This document shows positions 1 to 5,534 of a stretch of DNA of 13,570 nt, piece after piece; the first letter of the stretch is position 1, and the number at the start of each line of letters is the position of its first letter. Source of the stretch: Prevotella sp. UBA1378 (GTDB lineage: Bacteria > Bacteroidota > Bacteroidia > Bacteroidales > Bacteroidaceae). A program made the position numbers and the translations under genes. The notes under the pieces were generated by a model. It saw only the letters and a list, made by a program, of their open reading frames with translations, had not been told where the DNA came from and made no database searches. Where the stretch lies: the NCBI GenBank assembly GCA_002305505.1, contig DBRC01000028.1, positions 27,526 through 41,095 of the forward strand. The letters are read 5' to 3'.

Positions 1-8
1 TATTTCCG

Positions 9-49
9 AGATTTATTGCAATAATTCTCTCATTTATTGCAATAAATCT
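9..49. promoter_or_regulatory. Paired palindromes, candidate operator or intergenic repeat
   Basis: The 12-bp perfect palindrome TTATTGCAATAA occurs at 13-24 and again at 34-45. The centres are exactly 21 bp apart, close to two helical turns. The second copy extends to a 16-bp perfect palindrome (32-47). The whole unit is also an inverted repeat: the 16 bases at 9-24 are the exact reverse complement of 34-49, around a 9-base spacer. The stem is AT-rich with no following T-run, so it does not look like an intrinsic terminator. The same-face spacing suggests cooperative binding of a dimeric regulator, probably controlling a gene left of the window. That role is inference; a mobile or structural repeat is the alternative. 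Confidence 0.5.
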
Positions 50-103
50 TTCCGCCCCATTACCCGCCTGCATCCCTTGGCTTGCCTTTAGGGCTACTGT
101 CAC

Positions 104-121
104 TTCCGCTTTGCTGCGGAA
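104..121 (-). terminator. Small hairpin downstream of the PL11 gene (weak)
   Basis: TTCCGC at 104-109 and GCGGAA at 116-121 form a perfect 6-bp stem with a 6-base loop, about 30 bp beyond the stop of the minus-strand lyase gene. No T-tract follows on the minus strand, so a terminator role is only a possibility from position and stem strength. Confidence 0.2.
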
Positions 122-149
122 CTTAATTGCTTATCCCGGCCCCGGGTTA

Positions 150-2204
150 CTACTTCAGGTAGCCGGTCTTGTCGGGGCCGAGGTAGAACCCCGTCTCCGG
201 AGGCTGGTTGTAGCCTACGTTTTCGGTGGCAACGCCCAAGCGGTAGGGTATGTCCTCCATCAGGCAGTTGATGCGGTAGTCAGTAGGTATGGTAGATACG
301 TAGAGGCGCAGTTCCTCGCTGTTGCGGGTACGGGTGAGCACCTCTTCGCGCCAGTCGCCTATGATGTCGGCGCTCAGGCAGGGGTTCGATTTCGTTCCGT
401 TGTTAAACTGGCAGTCGGTAAACTGTTTCAGCAGCACCATCCGCCCCGTCGTCCAGTCGTATTTCGAAATGCGCTCATGGTCGAGCATCTCGCGCAGCAG
501 GTCGCCGTCCCACCAGATACCGAAGTTGGTTGGCAGGCGCATGCCTTGGATAAACAATGCCGTATTGTCCCCATTGCCCTTGCTGTCCGGTTGTCCGTTC
601 CCTTCCTTTCCTCCCCCGGGCAATACCGCTTCGCCTTTTATGTTGCGGATTCCGTGGCTGTCGGAGCTCCACATCTCAAGTCCCGGGTTTGTCGGGTCGA
701 TGTCGGCAGCCATGCAGCGCCCCACGTCGTCTTTGCTCTTTATCTGGAAGATGATTTCGCCGGTGGCAGCGTCGCGCAGTTCGCTGCCGTCGCGGCGGTT
801 TTCGTGGCAGTCCCATACCTGCAGTCTGTCGGTTGCCGGGTCGAATGCCGTCAGGTGTATGGCGTCGCCGTGCCCCATGCGTGTGTTGTAAAGCCCCGTC
901 CCGTCGTGGTCGACAGCCATCGCTCCGTAAGTGATTTCGTCTTTCCCGTCGCCGTCTACGTCAGCCACTCTTAGGTTGTGGTTGCCTTGCCCGGCATAGT
1001 CTTTCCATTTCGGGTCGTTGGTGTCGAAGGTCCAGCGGTTGGTCAGCCGTTTCCCGTCCCAGTCCCAAGCAGCGATGACGGTGCGTGTGTAATATCCCCG
1101 GCAGAAAAAGGCGCTGGCCTGCTGCCCGTCGAAATAGCCTGCTCCGGCCAAGTAGCGTTCCGACCTGTTTCCGTGGTTGTCTCCCCATGCTTTCATGTCG
1201 CCGCGCCCGGGTATGTAGTCGGCCGTTGCCATGGCCTCGCCGGTCAGGCCGTTGAATACGGTGATATATTCCGGTCCGCTCAGTATGCGCCCTTCCTTTC
1301 CGCCTCCGCTGTTCATCCCGCCCCACCGGCGGCGCATCTCGTTGCGGTCGGGGCGCTGCCCCTTCCTGCGCATATCCTCCCATTCCTTCCTCATCCTTTC
1401 CCGTTCGGCCTCCTCTTTCTTTATGCGTTCGCGGTTTGCCTCCATGTTGGCCAGAGCCTCCTTGGCGCCCTCGCGCCAGTCTTTCGTGCCGTCGCCGATG
1501 GTCTTCCCCTTGGCGTCGACGGTTCCGTCGGCCGTTTTCACCATCAGTTCAGCCCGTCCGTCGCCATCGAGGTCGTAAACGATGAACGGCACATAGTGGG
1601 CGCCGCTGCGTATGTTCGGCCCCATGTCGATGCGCCACAGGTGTTCGCCCGACAGGCGGTAGCAGTCGAAGAGCGTGTTGCCCGTGAATCCGCTGTGCGC
1701 ATTGTCGTGCGAATTGGTGGGATCCCATTTCACGATGATTTCGTATTGTCCGTCTCCGTCCACGTCGCCAGCGCTGGCGTCGTTTGCCGTGTAGCTGTAT
1801 TTCCGTCCGTCGGGCGAAATGCCGTCGGCCGGTTTAGCCAGCGGTATGGGGATGTATCCGCAGGGTGCGCCGGCTTTCAGCGTATAGCTGCCGTTGATGC
1901 CCCCGCCCCGTATTTCGTAGGTGGCGTCGGTGGCCAGTGGGGCGTTGTCGGTGAAAAACGTCCCGCCCGTGGTCAGTGGGCGCGCGTTCAGTTTTTCCCC
2001 GTTGCGGTAGACGTCGTAAGCCTGCCCTTTCTTGTCGGACGCCAGTGTCCGCCAGCTTACGGTGACACACCCTTCGCCTTGCCGTACTGCCACGACACCG
2101 CGGCCGAGGCGTTCGCGGTTTATCCTGTTCATGTCGTAACGGGGCTGGCACCATGCCGCAATGGCTGCCGACAAGGCAAGGGTCATCATGATTCTTCGTT
2201 CCAT
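150..2204 (-). CDS. Secreted rhamnogalacturonan lyase, polysaccharide lyase family 11
   Basis: This 684-residue protein probably cleaves the rhamnose-galacturonate backbone of pectic rhamnogalacturonan I by beta-elimination, in the periplasm or at the surface. Residues 1-20 are a short Sec signal peptide. The Cys at 19 follows Trp, so it is not a good lipobox. Residues 30-60 (ERLGRGVVAV, then a fibronectin-like VTVSWR strand) match the conserved PL11 start. The rest is a beta-propeller with calcium-binding Asp-rich loops: DVDGDG near 147, DLDGDG near 211 and DVDGDG near 415. The conserved segments LSGPEY (308-313) and WWDGDLLRE (564-572) are present. Odd features are a charged, probably helical insertion at about 245-305 and a Gly/Asn-rich insertion at about 529-548. 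It stands alone here, with no SusC/SusD pair in view, and is transcribed divergently from hflX. The family is clear; exo versus endo action cannot be read from sequence. Confidence 0.9.
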   Translation of the reverse strand: MERRIMMTLALSAAIAAWCQPRYDMNRINRERLGRGVVAVRQGEGCVTVSWRTLASDKKGQAYDVYRNGEKLNARPLTTGGTFFTDNAPLATDATYEIRGGGINGSYTLKAGAPCGYIPIPLAKPADGISPDGRKYSYTANDASAGDVDGDGQYEIIVKWDPTNSHDNAHSGFTGNTLFDCYRLSGEHLWRIDMGPNIRSGAHYVPFIVYDLDGDGRAELMVKTADGTVDAKGKTIGDGTKDWREGAKEALANMEANRERIKKEEAERERMRKEWEDMRRKGQRPDRNEMRRRWGGMNSGGGKEGRILSGPEYITVFNGLTGEAMATADYIPGRGDMKAWGDNHGNRSERYLAGAGYFDGQQASAFFCRGYYTRTVIAAWDWDGKRLTNRWTFDTNDPKWKDYAGQGNHNLRVADVDGDGKDEITYGAMAVDHDGTGLYNTRMGHGDAIHLTAFDPATDRLQVWDCHENRRDGSELRDAATGEIIFQIKSKDDVGRCMAADIDPTNPGLEMWSSDSHGIRNIKGEAVLPGGGKEGNGQPDSKGNGDNTALFIQGMRLPTNFGIWWDGDLLREMLDHERISKYDWTTGRMVLLKQFTDCQFNNGTKSNPCLSADIIGDWREEVLTRTRNSEELRLYVSTIPTDYRINCLMEDIPYRLGVATENVGYNQPPETGFYLGPDKTGYLK

Positions 2205-2232
2205 TTGTTTTATTATTTAGTAGTTATGATTA

Positions 2233-2297
2233 TATTTTTGACGTCCAGACGCCGTGTAAGTTTAATTACTTATGCACTTTTTTTACCGTCAAAAATA
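2233..2297. repeat. 11-bp inverted repeat in the divergent promoter region
   Basis: TATTTTTGACG at 2233-2243 is the exact reverse complement of CGTCAAAAATA at 2287-2297. The arms lie 43 bp apart between the PL11 gene and hflX. Each arm contains a TAnnTTTG match, one per strand, pointing toward the other arm. They may be two inward-facing promoters, a split operator, or chance in AT-rich DNA. Confidence 0.35.
2290..2297 (-). promoter_or_regulatory. Candidate -7 promoter box for the PL11 lyase gene
   Basis: On the minus strand this reads TATTTTTG, a full match to the Bacteroidetes primary-sigma -7 consensus TAnnTTTG. It would give a leader of roughly 80 bases before the lyase start codon. No convincing -33 TTTG/TTG was seen at the expected distance, so confidence is moderate. 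Confidence 0.4.
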
Positions 2298-2316
2298 GTT
2301 TCTCGAAAAAAATATA

Positions 2317-2324
2317 TACCTTTG
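2317..2324 (+). promoter_or_regulatory. Candidate -7 promoter box for hflX and downstream genes
   Basis: TACCTTTG is a full match to the Bacteroidetes -7 consensus TAnnTTTG. It lies 33 bp upstream of the hflX ATG, giving a leader of about 25-30 bases. The -33 element is weak: the region near 2296-2302 is AT-rich with only partial TTTG character. This is the best placed promoter for the hflX-DUF4954-M16 cluster. Confidence 0.55.
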
Positions 2325-2357
2325 TAGCCGTCATACATAGTTTTATAATAACAGAGC

Positions 2358-3605
2358 ATGAAGGAATTTGTAATATCCGAGGCAAAGGCCGAGACTGCTG
2401 TCCTTGTGGGATTGGTCACCAAGGAGCAGGACGAGGCCAAGACCAAGGAATATCTCGATGAACTGGAATTTCTGGCCGACACAGCGGGGGCTGTCACCGT
2501 GAGGCGATTTACCCAGAAGGTGAACGGCCCAAGCTCCGTGACCTACGTAGGCTCGGGAAAGCTCGGGGAGATAAGCCGGTTTATCCGTGACGAAGAAGAC
2601 AACGGCCGCGAAGTGGGGATGGTCATCTTCGACGATGAGCTGACCGCCAAGCAGATGCGTAATATCGAAAAAGAACTGAAGGTGAAAATCCTTGACCGTA
2701 CAAGTCTGATACTCGATATCTTTGCCATGCGCGCCCAGACGGCCGAGGCCAAGGCGCAGGTAGAACTGGCCCAGCACCGGTACATGCTGCCGCGCCTGCA
2801 GCGGTTGTGGACCCACCTTGAGCGCCAAGGCGGCGGCTCGGGCGGTGGAGGCGGGAAAGGCAGCGTGGGCTTGCGCGGCCCCGGCGAGACACAGCTCGAA
2901 ATGGACCGCCGCATTATCCTGCAGCGCATCACCCTGCTGAAACAGCGGTTAGAGGAGATAGACAAGCAGAAAACCACCCAGCGCAAGAACCGCGGGCGGC
3001 TGATTCGCGTGGCGTTGGTGGGTTATACCAACGTGGGGAAATCGACGATGATGAACCTGCTGGCTAAAAGCGAGGTGTTTGCAGAAAACAAGCTCTTCGC
3101 CACGCTCGATACCACGGTGAGAAAGATGGTTATCGACAACCTGCCTTTCCTGCTGGCCGATACGGTGGGCTTCATCCGTAAGCTGCCGACCGACTTGGTC
3201 GACTCGTTCAAGTCGACACTCGACGAGGTGCGCGAGGCCGACCTGCTGGTGCACGTGGTAGACATATCGCATCCCGACTTTGAGGAGCAGATACGCGTAG
3301 TGGAGAACACGCTGAAGGAGCTGGGCTGCGCCGACAAGCCGTCGATGCTCGTATTCAATAAAATCGACGCATATACATGGGTGGAGAAAGCTCCCGACGA
3401 CCTTACCCCTCCGGCGAGAGAAAACGTGACGCTCGACGACCTGAAGAAGACATGGATGGCCCGCATGAACGACAACTGCCTTTTCATCTCGGCCCGCAGG
3501 AAGCAGAACATCGACGAGCTGCGCGACGTGCTCTACAAGAAGGTGCGCGAGCTGCATGTGCAGAAATACCCTTATAACGATTTCCTGTATCAAGATTTTG
3601 AATGA
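2358..3605 (+). CDS. hflX: GTPase HflX, ribosome splitting and rescue factor
   Basis: HflX is a ribosome-associated GTPase that binds 50S subunits and splits stalled 70S ribosomes under stress. The 415-residue protein shows the full family layout. The N-terminal HflX domain (about 1-150) contains the conserved region VTYVGSGKLGEI near 61-72. A Gly-rich linker at 158-168 leads into RGPGETQLE (173-181), then a helical region. The G domain carries G1 GYTNVGKST (222-230), G3 DTVG (268-271), G4 NKID (334-337) and a G5-like SAR (378-380). The length is normal and no key residue is missing. The ATG at 2358 follows an AT-rich leader without a Shine-Dalgarno, as usual in this phylum. It is the first gene of a likely operon: the next gene begins 57 bp downstream. 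Confidence 0.96.
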   Translation: MKEFVISEAKAETAVLVGLVTKEQDEAKTKEYLDELEFLADTAGAVTVRRFTQKVNGPSSVTYVGSGKLGEISRFIRDEEDNGREVGMVIFDDELTAKQMRNIEKELKVKILDRTSLILDIFAMRAQTAEAKAQVELAQHRYMLPRLQRLWTHLERQGGGSGGGGGKGSVGLRGPGETQLEMDRRIILQRITLLKQRLEEIDKQKTTQRKNRGRLIRVALVGYTNVGKSTMMNLLAKSEVFAENKLFATLDTTVRKMVIDNLPFLLADTVGFIRKLPTDLVDSFKSTLDEVREADLLVHVVDISHPDFEEQIRVVENTLKELGCADKPSMLVFNKIDAYTWVEKAPDDLTPPARENVTLDDLKKTWMARMNDNCLFISARRKQNIDELRDVLYKKVRELHVQKYPYNDFLYQDFE

Positions 3606-3610
3606 AGAAC

Positions 3611-3637
3611 GGGGAGGCGCCCGATTATTCGCTCCCC
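3611..3637 (+). terminator. Hairpin between hflX and the DUF4954 gene (weak)
   Basis: GGGGAG (3611-3616) can pair with CTCCCC (3632-3637) across a 15-base loop. There is no T-run after it, so it is more likely a partial attenuator or mRNA processing/stability element than a full terminator. The short 57-bp gap still favours co-transcription. Confidence 0.25.
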
Positions 3638-3662
3638 CCTCTCTACTAACAATACGTGTAAT

Positions 3663-5516
3663 ATGATGGATTATAGACAACTGACGCAAGACGAAATCAA
3701 CGTGCTTGAAAACAACAATTGCTGGGCGGAAAACTGGGACAGCGTGTTGGTAGCAGAACAGTTTAAGCCTTATTCGTTCCACCGGGTCATGTTCTATGGC
3801 GATATCCGCCTGGGCAAGTTCGAAAAACAAGTGGAGGTGAGCAAGGGGTTCTTCAAGCATTCGGGCATCAACAACGCCACGTTGCGCAATGTGACGGTGG
3901 GCGACGATTGCCTGATAGAGAATATCGGCAACTTCATCAACAATTACAACATAGGTTCCGATTGTTATATCTCGAACATTTGCACGATGGAGACCACCGA
4001 GGGGGCAACCTTTGGCGAGGGAGCCGTAGTGTCCGTGCTCAACGAGGTGGGCGAGGGCAACGTCATCCTCTTCCACGACCTGAACAGCCAGTTTGCCGCG
4101 TTCATGGTAAAGCATTGCAGCGACAAGGTACTCAAGGATGCTATCTGCAGGATGGTGAAAGAGGAAATAAAATACTCCACCCCCGACAAGGGAACCATCG
4201 GCAATAACGTGAAGATTATCAATACAAAGGAAATCACCAATACCGTCGTCCGCGACGACTGTGAAATCAGCGGCGCCTCGCGGCTGAGCGACTGCACCAT
4301 CATGAGCTCGCCCGACGCCAGCGTGTATATCGGGACCGGCGTCATCTGCGAGAACTCGATCATCAGCGACGGCTGCTCGGTGACCGACAGCGTGAAAATG
4401 CAGGATTGCTTTGTAGGCGAGGCCTGCCAGATAACCAACGGGTTTACGGCCGAGGCCAGTGTGTTCTTCGCCAACTCGTTCATGGCCAACGGCGAGGCGT
4501 GCGCCGCTTTCTGCGGCCCCTTCTCGGCCAGCCACCATAAGAGTTCGCTGCTCATCGGCGGGCAGTTCTCGTTTTACAATGCCGGAAGCGCCACCAACTT
4601 CTCAAACCATGCCTATAAGATGGGGCCGATGCACTACGGCACGCTGGAGCGCGGAACAAAGACAGCCAGCGGTGCTTACTTGCTGATGCCGGCCAATATC
4701 GGTGCCTTCTCTGTCTGCTTCGGCAAGCTGATGCACCATCCCGATACGCGCAAACTGCCTTTTGCCTATCTCATCGCCTATGGCGACATCATGTACCTCG
4801 TACCGGGGCGCAACATCACGACCGTCGGGCTTTACCGCGACATCAAGAAATGGCCGAAACGTGACAAGCGCCCGAAGAGTTCGCAGAAAAGCATCATCAA
4901 CTTCGACTGGCTCTCGCCGTTCACCGTGGGCGAAATCGTACAAGGGAAGCAGATACTTGAGGCTTTGCGGAAGGCATCGGGCGACAACGTTACCACCTAC
5001 AATTACCATGAGTATGTGATTAACGCCTCGTCGCTGCGTAAAGGCATCAAATACTACGACATCGCCCTGCGCATCTATATGGGAGCCGTACTCAAGCGTG
5101 CACAGAAAGGCGGGTTCTTCGCCAAGCCGGCGACCGACGTGGGACTCGGCGAGTGGACCGACCTCTCAGGACTGTTGCTGCCTTTCTCCGAAGAGCAACG
5201 CCTTATCGACGACATCAAAAGCGGAGAGATTGACAATATCCCTGCTGTGCTGGACCGTTTCAGTGAAATCAACAGCCATTACCGTGAATACCAGTGGACG
5301 TGGACGTACCGCTTGATACTCGATTACTACGGGCTCGCCGAGATCGACGATGCGGCTGCCGAACGCATACGGACCGACTATGTGCAGGCACGCCGCGCAT
5401 GGATAGCTGAGATACGCAAGGATGCCGAGAAGGAATATATCATGGGCGATGTAGAAGAGGAGGTCTTCAATAACTTCGTAAACCAGCTCGACCAAGAAGT
5501 GGAATATGAGAATTGA
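3663..5516 (+). CDS. DUF4954-type left-handed beta-helix protein, function unknown
   Basis: This 617-residue protein has no signal peptide or membrane segment and should be cytoplasmic. Two stretches, about 66-135 and 175-280, show irregular hexapeptide turns typical of left-handed parallel beta-helices (for example VGDDCLIEN, IGSDCYISN, IGNNVKI, VRDDCEISG, IGTGVICEN). That fold occurs in acyltransferases and sugar-nucleotide enzymes. A conserved middle section rich in Gly, His and Phe follows (about 285-385, including FCGPFSASHHKSSLLIGGQFSFYNAGSA written in parts: FCGPFSASHH at 283-292 and GGQFSFYNAG at 299-308). The C-terminal part (about 420-610) looks alpha-helical. Overall it matches the Bacteroidetes family DUF4954 as I recall it. 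No catalytic residues can be assigned with confidence; His291/His292 and the helix Cys residues are candidates. It lies between hflX and an M16 peptidase, 18 bp before the latter. The first of two adjacent ATGs is used as start. Confidence 0.8.
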   Translation: MMDYRQLTQDEINVLENNNCWAENWDSVLVAEQFKPYSFHRVMFYGDIRLGKFEKQVEVSKGFFKHSGINNATLRNVTVGDDCLIENIGNFINNYNIGSDCYISNICTMETTEGATFGEGAVVSVLNEVGEGNVILFHDLNSQFAAFMVKHCSDKVLKDAICRMVKEEIKYSTPDKGTIGNNVKIINTKEITNTVVRDDCEISGASRLSDCTIMSSPDASVYIGTGVICENSIISDGCSVTDSVKMQDCFVGEACQITNGFTAEASVFFANSFMANGEACAAFCGPFSASHHKSSLLIGGQFSFYNAGSATNFSNHAYKMGPMHYGTLERGTKTASGAYLLMPANIGAFSVCFGKLMHHPDTRKLPFAYLIAYGDIMYLVPGRNITTVGLYRDIKKWPKRDKRPKSSQKSIINFDWLSPFTVGEIVQGKQILEALRKASGDNVTTYNYHEYVINASSLRKGIKYYDIALRIYMGAVLKRAQKGGFFAKPATDVGLGEWTDLSGLLLPFSEEQRLIDDIKSGEIDNIPAVLDRFSEINSHYREYQWTWTYRLILDYYGLAEIDDAAAERIRTDYVQARRAWIAEIRKDAEKEYIMGDVEEEVFNNFVNQLDQEVEYEN

Positions 5517-5534
5517 ATACAAAATAAATACTAA

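Noticed and set aside
9..49. CRISPR array at the left edge
   Set aside because: There are only two short palindromic copies with a 9-base spacer, far below CRISPR repeat and spacer lengths.
978..2327. 449-codon plus-strand open frame opposite the PL11 lyase
   Set aside because: It is an antisense shadow of the lyase gene. It has low-complexity Val/Ala/Pro-rich content and no recognisable motif, while the minus-strand product matches PL11 throughout.
2949..4538. 529-codon minus-strand open frame spanning hflX and the DUF4954 gene
   Set aside because: It runs antisense across two well-supported genes and the gap between them. Its His/Val/Ala-rich composition is typical of reverse-frame shadows in this codon usage.
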